Below are positions 1 to 11,905 of a DNA stretch of 64,000 bases, in pieces (positions within the stretch are counted from its first letter, which is position 1; each line of letters begins with the position of its first letter). The notes below the pieces were generated by a model. The model did no database searches. It saw nothing but the letters and a program-made list of their open reading frames with translations, and had not been told where the DNA came from. The position numbers were made by a program, and so were the translations under genes. The DNA is taken from assembly GCA_029204225.1 (NCBI GenBank), contig CM055111.1, positions 30,533,464 to 30,597,463 on the forward strand, given 5' to 3'. The DNA is from Diphasiastrum complanatum (Eukaryota > Streptophyta > Lycopodiopsida > Lycopodiales > Lycopodiaceae).

Positions 1-311
1 CTGTCAAAGAGTGTTCAAGAAAGCTTTCCATAAAGTATTTCGATAGGTGGCGTGCCTTTTTCAAGAATCATGTAATGTATGGTTCTGATTCGAACTAGAA
101 AGTAAACTTTAGTAGGCCGTAGTATCAAAAAGGATGCTACATAGTCATAAAACATTGATGAAAGTTTTAGTGATAAGACTCTTTTATCAACTATCTTGAA
201 TGCTTTAGAAAGACATTCAGTTTGAGAACTAGCATTAAGTACATACATTATTGAGTCCCATAAGCCTTTTTGTAGGCAACCAAATAAGAGCAATGAAACT
301 ATCATTTTGTT
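1..311. other. Non-coding sequence, nothing recognised
   Basis: AT-rich sequence without a recognisable gene. A 105-codon minus-strand open frame (15-332) has no family motif and is probably chance. Confidence 0.4.
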
Positions 312-770
312 CATCGTTGGGACAGCAAACAAAGTTATTGAAAGCTTTCTATTCAGGCATAAAAAGTCACCATATAATCCATCGCTGGAACAGTGAGTGA
401 TCTAACTTAATTTTAAACATTCTATTATGTAGAAATGGACCTGCTGTCCCCCATCGCCGGACAGAAGGTTCGTTTCTTTACAAAAACCGTATGTGAAAGT
501 AGCATGCGAGCACGATGTCCATTGGCCCAGTTCTACATAAAAGTTGAAGTAATCAAACAACTTTTATGAGAGTATCATCGCTACCTCTTGAGAAGATAGT
601 GAGATGTTTACATATGATAAATATGGCCAATACATCGTCGCTGCTATGTATACAGAAGCATCATTCTAGAGATGAAAAAAAAGGAAATGGTCCATCGTTG
701 ACTTGTAGGCGGATGGATCCTGAATGCTACCATAAAATGCTTGGTCATAGTCTATCACTGGACAACGCTC
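312..770 (+). repeat. Quasi-periodic short-motif array (core CATCGCTGGACAG)
   Basis: A short core resembling CATCGCTGGACAG recurs at about 312, 380, 452, 520, 576, 633, 693 and 753, that is every 56-72 bp, while the spacers between cores are unrelated to each other. The best copies are at 312, 380 and 452. The copy at 452 is flanked by CTGTCC and GGACAG and so forms a small hairpin. Later copies are degraded. This is not an ordinary tandem repeat, because only the core is shared. Its function is unknown; it may be internal motifs of an old LTR. Confidence 0.55.
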
Positions 771-2068
<1,298 letters not shown>

Positions 2069-2190
2069 CCATTCAATTATGGCTTGGCCTACTGGTCTCA
2101 CCATAATTTTACTCTCATTCTACAATGACCATTCAACTATGGCGTGGCCCAATGGTCTCCCACCATGATTTTACTCTCATTCTACAAGTG
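2069..2190 (+). repeat. 60-bp direct repeat, two copies
   Basis: A segment starting with ACCATTCAA and ending with CTCATTCTACAA is repeated head to tail with a period of about 60 bp and a few substitutions. It lies downstream of the NPH3-like gene and outside any coding region. Confidence 0.8.
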
Positions 2191-2436
2191 CAAAGTTCAC
2201 TCTACATACTATTGGAAGAACATAGACTACACTAGTTCACTTTGTTACAAGCACTTTCACTTTCCACTTCAACAATTTGTGTCTACAAATCTTATTCAAT
2301 GTGATGATTGATCCTTTAATTTAAGTGCTAGATAACCAAATGGCAAAAATATGATAAGATTTGAAAGGTACTCTATGAGGGCTAAGCTTGGAAATGGACA
2401 AAATCCTTATGTCAGAGTAGCTAATAGAACAGGGCC

Positions 2437-2442
2437 TTTATT
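2437..2442 (-). terminator. Candidate polyadenylation signal of the NPH3-like gene
   Basis: On the minus strand the sequence reads AATAAA about 380 bp beyond the stop codon of the NPH3-like gene, a plausible 3' UTR length. Plant signals are loosely defined, so this is only a candidate. Confidence 0.3.
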
Positions 2443-2823
2443 TAAGTTTTGACAGAATACCAATTTAGTATATGAACTTACACTAATACTCAATAAAGTG
2501 CAACTTCATAGCAAATAATTGCAAAGCTTGAATAGATATGCACCACAAGCAGGGGAAGTCTGAAGGTGCTGCCCCTTTCCAAGTGCCAAACTCTTCTTTC
2601 TAAAAAGATTTTCCTTTTGGGGCAACTTTGGCTGAGAATTATGATGGTAAACTGTGGTGGGTTTAGATCCAGCTCTCAGAAAAACAAAGGACCAATGTGC
2701 TGTTTCTCAACCTTAATTGACATGACAGGCAAATTTTCCCAGCCTTCCAGTATAAACCTCTCTATGGATTCCAAAATTGTATGCTAAAGCTCAGCAAATT
2801 GCTCCTAAATTTTGTCACATCAT

Positions 2824-5800
2824 CTAAGAGATGGAATTTCTCCATCTGCGTGATTTTCGAACCCCACCTGGATCAGAGGTGAATGGAGCTTCACTGGAAT
2901 GGTGACCATCTGAATCATCCTTATTGTGAAATATATGTGAAGCTGTAAGCTTGCCCAGCTTTTTCCATCCTGAGCTCCATGATGACTGGTTTTTGGTTTT
3001 TGTAAGCTTTTCCAGCTGCTGATGTATAGAGGCGTAGTCACGTTGAAGCTCAGAAAATTTATCCTTAATGTTCTGAATGTCAATCTTCACAGCTCTGATC
3101 TCTCGCCGAGTCGCTATCCATTCATCTGCATTCAGCGGAGGCTTTTGACAACCTGATTGAAATTGAGACATGCTGAATCTAGGCCCTGCTCCTCCATTCA
3201 TGCGGCAAGAGTCGACTTGATCATTTGGCATAGGATTAACAGCCATGGCATTCTTCAGTTTTAGCTGCTCACTGAAAATAACTTGAACAACTGATCTAAG
3301 AGGGAGTCTCTCGTTTTGAGCAGCATGCGTACATGCATCTGATGAAAGCTTCTGGCAATCCATAACTCGGCATACACGCTTTCTTTCATGTTCAGACAAT
3401 CCTGGATGTGCCTGCAGTAGCTGAAATCATTAACCGAAAATCCTAAGTAGCAACTAAAATTAACAGAAAGTTGATCAGGTCATGGCTATGGAATCTCTAC
3501 AAGTTTCTTGACATGTTCTTCCGTGTTATGCTTATCAAAAGTTTAAAGGAATTTTTGAGTTGCCTGTATTTGTGAAAATAGGTGGCATAGGACATGGGAT
3601 CAACATTTTTTGTTTTACAACTTCACGTTAGATCAGTATCTAACGTACGCGGATATCGGTTACAACTCACAACATTGATCGGAGTAATGGAGTAATGCGT
3701 AGGGTGCACATTACCCGACATGGCAAAAGAAACATGCAATCACGAAAAGTTAGGTCATTCGTCATGGAGTTACCTTGAGATATGTATCAATAGCTCTATA
3801 AAGCCCATCATCGGATATGCGAGCATAGTCTGGTAAAGATTCTGCAAGGGCTTGAAATTTGGCAAGAGAAAGATTGGTGTCACGAGCAACCTCTGCCAGG
3901 TAGCTATCCAAAAGCCTGGCTACCTTCATTTTTGGGTTGTATGGGGTGGTCTGTCCTTTGGTGAGATCGTATCCAGCATTTTCTGAGCTGATTAAACTAG
4001 CAGGACTTATGACTGAAACTTCAGCTTGTTGCATGAAATACTCCACAATTCTTTGCACAAGATCAATATCATACAGAGTTTCACAAGTGTGAGTAAATGC
4101 AGGTATCAGAAGATCACTAAGCTGGGCATTTTCCAGCTGCATGCCGATTCGCTTTTCTAAATCTGTCTTGCAGCTGGCACTTGCATTTTGCATATTTGCA
4201 ACACGAAGTAAATGAAGAAGAAAGCTACAGGAGACGGCTTCCTTTTGAGGTGGAAGAATGCTGACGATGGTTTCTAGAAGTAGCTGGCTTTTCGTATGCA
4301 AGATTGGCATATCGTCCTGGCCACTTGAGGTGGTCAATTGAAAGCTCTGCTCCATTATATTCTCCCCTTCACTAGCTCCATGTTCTTTTGAAAGACCAGG
4401 TATCCATTTCAAAGCATAGTAACTGATAGCTGCCCCCATGAGATCTGACCTCATACCTTTTACCTTGATGGCAGCAATCACCTTTGCAAAATGATCCATG
4501 CAAAGAGTTGAGACGTCCTCGAACCACCAGTCCTGCGGGATCTGCTTGGCTAGATCATTTGTCACTCCACTCCAAACTGGACTCTGGTTCTTTCTGCCTG
4601 CAGCATTCTTTGCAGTAAATGACCAACTAATTCCTCTGGGGTCGGTGCAGGCTTTCCACGCAATGGATTCACTGCATCTTCGAACTATCTGCAGACTTTC
4701 TGCCCAAGGAGAAATGAGCTCGCAGCTTTTTAAGACCGTAATGGAGTCCTTCCATGATGCTAGAACAACGAAGCTTAAAAAGGCCTCTGTTTTAGAGATC
4801 AAATTTCCTTCCTCCAGGTCCTCGGTCATCTCAAGATACTCTGCAGCAGCACGTAATGCCGCTACATTTGATGCAGTTAAATCTATTGCCATCCCATAAC
4901 AAAATTTGGCAGCCAATTCAAAAATATCTGGCCCACCAGGCAAGCCCATCAGCTTGATGTGATCCTTTTCAGTGTCGCGAGATTCAAACACTAGTCGGTT
5001 TAATCGTCCACTTCTAGAGAGCAGAGGGAACTGCATAAATAAAAATTATAGCTCAATTGGTTTACAAAATGAAATGCTTTATTACTGTCCACCGGTGACC
5101 CATCAGTATCTATGAGACAAAAACAAAAGTACATCAAATACTTTGTGCTTGTGCATCTCTCACTAGCTGCGGGCTTATTCCGTTTTATCAAAAGCTGTTC
5201 GCCATTAATAGAAACTGTGCTTTTAATCAAGTGTATTGTCGTGTCTTCTAGAGTTTGTTTTTTCCATGCTATAGTAAGTTTTGTAAAGACACAGCAAATG
5301 AGCCTATGGGGAAAGGTCACTATTCATTCAATTACAGCCTGATCACTCAAATCATGAACTACTTACAAGCTGTTCATGAGGAGAAAGTTTAGTAAAGAGG
5401 TAAAATGAAATTTACAAGACTTGAGCAGATTGTCCAAAACACATGCCAAAATCTCCGAGGAAGAAAGCCAACCTTATGTAAGTGAAACTTCAGCTCGTCA
5501 ATCTCTACAACAAGATCACTTTGTAGTTCAGTCGCCACAAACCTGCACACGTAAAGGTAGATATAGCTCCACCAATCAGCCACGAATCAGCCACAATATA
5601 TAGGGACTTGCAATTCTAGGCACGACTTCATGTGGCGTGTGCTTCGGAGGTGGTGCACCTCTTGTGCACCATAATGCCAAAGCTGGCAATCTATTAAGTG
5701 CCAGAGAAACTGCAAACTTGGCTGATGCTGAAAAAAGTTGCTATTACGGGACCTATGCAATAGCATCAAGGAAAACAAGAAATAGAAAACAGATTGCTAT

Positions 5801-6812
5801 ACTTACTAAAGGACCAGAATTAACTTATCTTGAAAAATAAGCCTGCCAAGTTATAGTTTGACATGGTTGTTAAAAGGTCAGATCGAAAGTCCTCCGACAC
5901 ATCAAAAATTCAAAAAGTACTCTGAACTTCATCTAAAGAGTCTGAGACTTTGTATGGCAGTTTACTAATCATCTGATAAAAGAATTAAAATTTTGCAAAT
6001 CTTGTGATTTCTTAGTTACATGAGAGGGTGTGCCAGGCAGCGACCAGCAGGCTAACTGTTCGGCAAATCTGTAGCTTCTTTTTTTAAGCGCACATAAAAG
6101 TCCCAAACCCAAATTATGAGCTTTGAAAGTGGCCCGAACATTTTTGCTGGCACATTATGGATAATCACATAGAAACTCCTGGATACAAGATTATAGCTCA
6201 CAGAGGCTGTAAAGAAGTTTTAAGATATTACAACCCGTAAAAAGTGAGAAATTGTTGCCCATACAAAATAATAAAAAAGTCAGCTATGAAAGCGTTCTGG
6301 CTCTCCATCATTTCCCCTTGAGAAAGGATTTATCATTGACCTTTCCACATGGTGAAATGGCTGAACTTACGGCCTTTCACCGAGTAGACAGGTCACTAGA
6401 AAGACCATTCTCTTGTGCATATATTAAGGAGAGAACACACGCATTTACGAGTAATATATGGAGATCGAAAGTAGAAACTACCCCACCTTCAGTTCGAGCA
6501 AGCCGTTAGAGCTTGTTCCAGTTCTTGGTTATCGAGATGCTACTGCAGCCACCTTAGTAGATATATTATTCCGTATTCTATTTCTTGTTTAGCTTGATGC
6601 AATAGCACATCCTGTAGTATATATTAAGTATAGCATTCTGTGTTCCATTTCTTGTTTTGCTTGATGCTATGCATAAGCCCAGTATTCCTTGATTTAGCTT
6701 TTAGAATTTCTTTTGTATATCTACTAAATCTGAGATGTGCTTCAGAATCTTACCAGGCTTGGCCTTTCCGTTGGAATCCGTCAACTTTGCTGCCAAGCTT
6801 CATTGGACTCAT
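2824..6812 (-). CDS. NPH3/RPT2-like (NRL) BTB/POZ protein, four coding exons
   Basis: Complete minus-strand gene. Exons are 6812-6754, 5542-5473, 5030-3774 and 3411-2824, with introns of 1211, 442 and 362 bp, all GT-AG. The spliced frame is 1974 bp, or 657 residues. The N-terminus (MSPMKLGSK...GQAW) matches the family start; intron 1 splits the Trp20 codon. A BTB fold spans about residues 21-130 (SDLVVEIDELKFHLHKFPLL, then AAKFCYG). The NPH3 domain spans about 210-510 (DWWFED, then LYRAID and HAAQNERLPLR). A coiled coil lies at about 563-601. The C-terminus ends RRWRNSIS, like the phospho-serine 14-3-3 site at the end of Arabidopsis NPH3. Family members act as plasma-membrane CUL3-ligase adaptors or scaffolds in phototropin or auxin signalling; the subclade and substrate are not known here. 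An in-frame ATG at 6872 with a better context (A at -3) would add 20 residues. Confidence 0.93.
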
Positions 6813-7338
6813 CAAACACAGATCGTTTTCCCGTTCATCCTCCACAAGCAACCTGTTGTTTGATTCATTCATCTTTACACAACGAAGCGAAGTGAGAGAA
6901 GAACCTGATCAACACTTCACTCCTGTGAGCATACTCTTGCTCAGCTTTTTCTTATTCTTTCCTCCACCTTGAACGATAATTGCCTACACTGAGCATGAAC
7001 TATTTCCAGCTTCCTTATTTCAGGAGCTGAATAGCTCCTGGCCAACAGACTTCAGCTCGTACATGGATCCAATACAGACACATGCACGTTGCACTGCCTC
7101 AGACAAGCAATCTGACGCAATGAGATCCGAAGCTGATGCTGCAAGATATTTCTAAGCCAAGTTCTAGTAAGCTGTAGAACACCTAGGGGGTATGAACAGC
7201 TCGAAAGTCCTCAGATTCTGTTATAATCATTGCGCGAAAGCGAAGGTTTGGTAATCACAGATAAGTATAATGATACAGAACTCCCATATATGTCATCAAA
7301 TATCAGTCTAGAAGCCACAGACAGGAACTGAGATATGA

Positions 7339-7364
7339 AGAGAGAGAGAGAGAGAGAGAGAGAG
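7339..7364 (-). repeat. (AG)13 microsatellite (CT on the gene strand)
   Basis: Pure AG dinucleotide run about 530 bp upstream of the NPH3-like start codon. CT tracts of this kind are common in plant 5' leaders and core promoters, so it may lie in the 5' UTR, but no transcription start can be read from the sequence. Confidence 0.95.
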
Positions 7365-8034
7365 TAGTCACATTTATTTCAGTTGGTAATTTGCTTATCC
7401 CATCCAGCAGTTAGTATTAAAATGTGCACGATAAACAGGTTATGCATTAATATCTGCTGTACCGTTGTACAGAACGGGACAGAATCTCATTTGCAGCGCA
7501 GTAGCAATGTGAGATGGACTGCTCATCTGATCGACCAGCAGAAGCAAAACTACTAAAACTGAACACACCTATCAGGCCATGCATAAACGATGCTGTATTT
7601 TTGTATCTTGTGCAAAAAAACAAACTATACTGCTTGCTGCATGCTGTATGATATTGTAAAGTTGATGCAGAACGGAACCGACGTTCGTGCAGCGACAACA
7701 GAAAAGCTCAGCAGATTGCAAGCCGTGTCCAATCAGTACCAGCTGATAGTTGATCGTTGAAGCATCAACAGCTCAAACAAAAAACTGGGTGTAAAGTGAG
7801 CAGACTGCAGTGTGTACACTGGCACTAGTGCTGAAAAACCAGGCAGCTAGGGCCTGAGAAAAGAGCAAATTCAGCGATGGAAGATCGCAATGTGAGCTGG
7901 GTTATGGCTCAAGAGGCTCCAGGAGGCGCTGCTGCTCCTGATCCTTTAAGCCCACATCGATGCATCGGCGATGAAATCGCAAATTTCCATAAGCAGATCC
8001 CGAAGGAGGAGGAGGAGGAAAAGGAAAAACAGAC

Positions 8035-8036
<2 letters not shown>

Positions 8037-8078
<42 letters not shown>
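8037..8078 (-). repeat. (GA)21 microsatellite (CT on the gene strand)
   Basis: Uninterrupted GA run upstream of the NPH3-like gene, next to a GGA-rich stretch. Open frames through it on both strands (runs of Arg-Glu or Ser-Leu) are artefacts. It may belong to the promoter or leader of the minus-strand gene. Confidence 0.97.
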
Positions 8079-8082
<4 letters not shown>

Positions 8083-8146
8083 CGAGGAGACTGAGGGGGG
8101 GGCCCTAATAGCACGAAACATCTCGCTCCCCACCGTCTGAATCATC

Positions 8147-8633
8147 GCCACGTGGCATGACAGCACATTAACTTTCCCAATGGCTACGTGGCAGTCCGTG
8201 ATAGGATCCAACGCTTGTGGGAACTCAATCATGTAGTGCAACTAAGCCCTAGGAGGGTAGAGAGAGAAAATAAAAGTATCTTACTTGCACTCTATACTGC
8301 ACCGTTGGATTTCCACAAAGCCGATGCGATTTCGCCACGTTTACAAGATCAATTATTACAGAGGTGTGCGTGCCACGTGGCACATATCCAAGTGATTGGG
8401 CTTTTAATCAGAGCGGGCCATGAAGCCCACTTGAGAGCGTGAGTGAGCTCGTGGGTTCTGATAGGGTCACATGGCCACTGAGCCAGCTGGTGGTGCCAGC
8501 CATCCCTGCCCAGCACTGGGACCTCCCTCCACTTGCCCTCCGGTGGGGCCCAATCACGACCATCCCTAACAGCAAAACAACCTTCAACTGAACCCCGTTA
8601 GATCTCCGCCACGAGTAAACCGTGCCACGTGGA
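8147..8633 (-). promoter_or_regulatory. G-box cluster upstream of the NPH3-like gene
   Basis: Five ACGT-core sites lie within 490 bp: a perfect palindrome GCCACGTGGC at 8147-8156, TACGTGGC at 8185-8192, GCCACGT at 8334-8340, TGCCACGTGGCA at 8371-8382 and TGCCACGTGGA at 8623-8633. TGGGCC/GCCCA motifs of the TCP site-II type lie between them. Such G-boxes are bound by bHLH PIF and bZIP factors in light and ABA responses, which would suit a light-signalling gene. The assignment to this gene is inferred from position, 1.3-1.8 kb upstream of the start codon. Confidence 0.55.
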
Positions 8634-8886
8634 TAATTCTCGATAGTCAATCTCGTAGACGAGGCAGCATCTCAACGTCTCTACGAAAATCTAACGGTAG
8701 CGAGTTTAAAAGCATGATGTAGCATGGAGTTGGGGATCAGATCCTTGGTCACTTTCGCCACCAAAGGGCTGTACTAGTGACAGTCACACGAGGCCATGGG
8801 GATAAGGGCCCTGGCCACTCCATCATTTGAGTGGACGGTATGAATTAGAGTAAAAAGTACAAGAAGCCCAAAGGACATCAATATGT

Positions 8887-8916
8887 GGGGGGGGGGGGGA
8901 GGAGGGGGGGGGGGGG
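8887..8916 (+). repeat. Poly-G tract with two single interruptions
   Basis: About 30 bases that are G except for two isolated A residues. It can form intramolecular G-quadruplexes on the plus strand. It lies just distal to the G-box cluster. Runs this long are error-prone in sequencing, so the exact length is uncertain. Confidence 0.85.
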
Positions 8917-9035
8917 TCCAGCCCTTAACATATATATTTCAAGCCAATCAAAAACGCTACAATAAAACTTAAGCATAACTAAAAATAGTCAGATATTACT
9001 AGATTACCTACAAAGGATGGCAACTAAAAGGTGTA

Positions 9036-10651
9036 ATGCCAATTTAAACAAATTGGCATGTAAGACTTTATCTTCATGCTGGAATTGGCATGTCAGACTT
9101 TTATCAATCTTTGGTGAGTACTTACTTGAAGGGTTTTAGGGAGCCATTTTCCTTCAAGGGTCCCATTGCCTTTCTAAAAGGCAAATCAAATTACTAAAGG
9201 TCATTGGTTGGCCACCTTTAAAATCTACCCTTTAAGCTAAAAAGTTCACTAAATACATCCAACTTTATATGTATAAATCTATAGTTCTTATGCCATTTAT
9301 AAATTTGTCCTGGAACATGTTTTGAAGGGTATCAAACTCTTGGTACATTTCATTTGAAAAGCAAACCAATAACCATGTTTTTAAATTTGAAAGCTAGTAG
9401 AAAATGATATTATTCCTTTCCAAAGGTTGGAACCTATGCCCTTCAAATTCTAAGATGGCCCTCACTCATGACTAATGCTTTAACATTGAAAGGAATGTAA
9501 TACTAGTCACATTCCATTTACTTTATTATGATCTCACAAGGTTGGACAGTGGACTCTAACTGTCCACTAACTTTACAGACTTACATTATCGTTTATCTAT
9601 TATACCATTTGCTTTAATTTTTTTCTTTAATTTAATTAATTGGAATTCATGTGCATGCAAGCTTTTGTTGCCTTGTGGGTGAAACCAAAACTATGGAGCA
9701 TGCTTGGATGGAGTCTTGTGACTTCTCTTGTAATGTAATTTACATTACAAGTACAATTTTCAGCACACATTAAGTTTTTTTTTAGCTTTGTCGCAATGAT
9801 GATAAGTATCCCCTTATCATCATTGATGATAAGGTAACTCCATGAGTCTCCTAAAGGTGATGTGTCTTTTCTAAGTCAAATTGGGAAATATGCTTTTTTG
9901 GAACCTTTCAAATTGCAAGACTTCTTTAACCCATATGCATGGCAAAGTTGCTCACTAGCTCTCATATCATCTTATTTTCATGCATGCATGTGTTAATATG
10001 AAAATTACGACTCAGTCTCATGTATCACCACTTTTCTTGGATAAAATTGACATTAACGGCACTCTCCTATATTCCCAAACATGAGTAGCTCTCTATACCA
10101 AATATTTGTAGATGTGAAGGGAATTAATCACTCGAAATATTGAAACTAGAAAATCTACTAATGGTTTCTTCCAAGCTTGTTAATGGGCAAGATTTTCATG
10201 ACACATTAATCTTCATAATGTGTGAGAATTGACATGTCATGGAGATTATGACTTATCCTCTTGTGTTGCAGCTTGACAAGAAAATTCTTTGATAATTTTC
10301 ACAACTTTTTAATTGTCATATAAACTTCAATGGACATGCCTAAATGCTCCAAAAAATACCATGTAAGCCTTGTTGGGCCCAAAAGGATCTACTAATCCTA
10401 ATAAATAAAGGTGGTTCCTCTTCAGACCCATCAATGGCCTTAATAATGATAATTGACCAAACAAGGGTTAAGTGTACAATAATTTTAGATTTTTCCATAA
10501 CTAGTTATTTTTCTTGGAGCAGCGTATTCGTCACCACCACTTACATGACAGTGGTGGGCTTCAAAGCATCCAAGGGTGAGGAGGGTGGGATTGCATCCCA
10601 CCTTTTCACCCTTGGATCAGCTCTTCGCCATGACTGTCATGTTAGTCATGG
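9036..10651. repeat. Stem-loop-rich non-coding region
   Basis: At least thirteen short inverted repeats with perfect or near-perfect arms occur in 1.6 kb. The arms are 9036-9045/9050-9059 (10 bp), 9125-9132/9151-9158, 9166-9173/9177-9184, 9195-9201/9214-9220, 9492-9498/9509-9515, 9543-9550/9559-9566, 9727-9738/9740-9751 (12 bp), 9795-9806/9813-9824 (12 bp), 10201-10207/10217-10223, 10280-10286/10294-10300, 10534-10541/10550-10557, 10569-10591/10595-10616 (about 20 bp, imperfect) and 10628-10634/10645-10651. No conserved coding frame is present; a 133-codon frame at 10344-10745 crosses three of the hairpins and has no family motif. Whether the hairpins act as DNA or as RNA is unknown. Confidence 0.7.
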
Positions 10652-11458
10652 TAAGGAATGCGCTCCTCCATTTTTCATCATTGAATTCATCTTTTGTCTC
10701 ATTTGCTTGGTGAAAGATTGGAGAATCCTCCACTCTCCCTTGTGAATGTGAGTCGTAGGATTGGAATATAACCTCTTTTATAGTGGCGGTATTGGTGATA
10801 GTGATATGGATTTCTTTGCTTTATTGGGTTTCCAATGACGTGTTCAGTCATGGTGGAACATCGTTCAAGATTTTCTCCTTGTGAATTGGAAAAATTTTAA
10901 ATTAGTTTGTAGACAAGTTTTGAATCGATCTAACTTCATCCAATTATTCTTTGAACTAAACATCTATAGTTGTAGAGTACAATCGCGAATCTCAACAAAT
11001 CATTTTAATATTTGACTATGGAGAAGTATATCTTGTATAATGCTGTATATGTGGCTTACAACCTCAATATTGGAGCGTTGTAGAAAATTATCTGCAAACC
11101 ACTTCTCTACAGTCCAGTTGTCAATTAAGAAAAACAATCGAATATGCTTTATGGCATGAGCCACGAGACCAAAGGGTAAAATTGGAAGTCGACGGGAAAG
11201 AAGAACAATCTAAATGGTTTGAAAAAATGAATATGTGGGCGCAAAACTTGATTGTTCAAAATTGTTGGATTATTCTCCTTCCTACTAATGGACTAATCGA
11301 TTTTTAATCTTCATCCAACTGTTTATTCAGTTCTACGGATTTTCTCGTGTCTTTATACAGTCTGCAGAATTACAAGTGTTTTTACACAATCTACAAAAAT
11401 ACATGGAGTTTGACAACAGTGTCGCATTTTCTCTCTCTACAAACCTGACAGTGTTGCT
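10652..11458. other. Unassigned sequence between hairpin region and satellite
   Basis: No gene was recognised. From about 11330 the sequence holds a loose two-fold repetition (tacagtctgcagaattaca-like, then tacacaatctacaaaa-like) that may be the degraded beginning of the 52-bp array which follows. Confidence 0.4.
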
Positions 11459-11720
11459 TGTCAGGAATCTAGTGTAAAAATGCAGTGTCAATTTTTTTGC
11501 ATTTTTTGTCTGTCAGGAATTACGTGTAAAAATGCAGTGTTGCCTTTTTCACATTTTTTGCCTGTTAGGAATTACGAGTAAAAATACAGTGTCACCTTTT
11601 TCGCATTTTTTGCCTGTCAGAAATTACGTGTAAAAATGCAGTGTCGCCTTTTTCGCATTTTTCGCCTATCAAAAATTACATGCAAAAATGCAGTGTCATC
11701 TTTTTCGCAATTTTGGCCTA
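11459..11720 (+). repeat. 52-bp tandem repeat, five copies
   Basis: Units begin with TGTCAGGAATTACG or close variants at 11459, 11511, 11563, 11615 and 11667, with a truncated sixth start at 11719. Spacing is exactly 52 bp throughout. Each unit holds GTGTAAAAATGCAGTGTCGCC followed by a T-run and GCATTTTTTGCC. The array abuts a Gypsy pol fragment and is probably part of the same decayed element. Confidence 0.92.
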
Positions 11721-11749
11721 TCAGGGGCCATGCTATTATCGTTGTCGCG

Positions 11750-11905
11750 TACATGACTTTGTAGGAAAAGCACGTTGGATGTACCGGTTGACCGTAGATC
11801 CAAAATGGATAGAGGAACATGGCCATGCGTTTAAAGACCTCAAACATGCCTTAGCCAGTGCTCCCATTTTGCGAGCACTGGATTATTCCAAGGGATTTGT
11901 AGGAT
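11750..11905 (+). pseudogene. Ty3/Gypsy pol fragment (RT-RNase H connection)
   Basis: A short frame reads IEEHGHAFKDLKHALASAPI followed by LRALDYSKGF. This is the typical motif linking reverse transcriptase to RNase H in plant Gypsy elements. Nothing of the polymerase core or RNase H catalytic residues follows, because the frame ends where an LTR-like sequence begins. It is a small remnant, probably interrupted by the next element. Confidence 0.6.

Noticed and set aside
312-770. CRISPR-like array (short repeats with unique spacers)
   Set aside because: Cores are only about 13 bp, degenerate and unevenly spaced, and the DNA is plant nuclear with no cas genes.
4498-4899. 133-codon plus-strand frame
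   Set aside because: It is antisense to exon 3 of the NPH3-like gene, whose own frame has clear family motifs.
7877-8241. Plus- and minus-strand frames of 70-110 codons
   Set aside because: They run through the (GA)21 repeat and the presumed promoter/leader of the NPH3-like gene and carry no domain.
10569-10616. miR482/2118-like precursor
   Set aside because: The arms resemble it only in being G-rich and C-rich; the 3-nt loop and sequence do not match the family.
10344-10745. 133-codon plus-strand frame
   Set aside because: No domain; it crosses three strong hairpins and has irregular composition, so chance is more likely than a gene.
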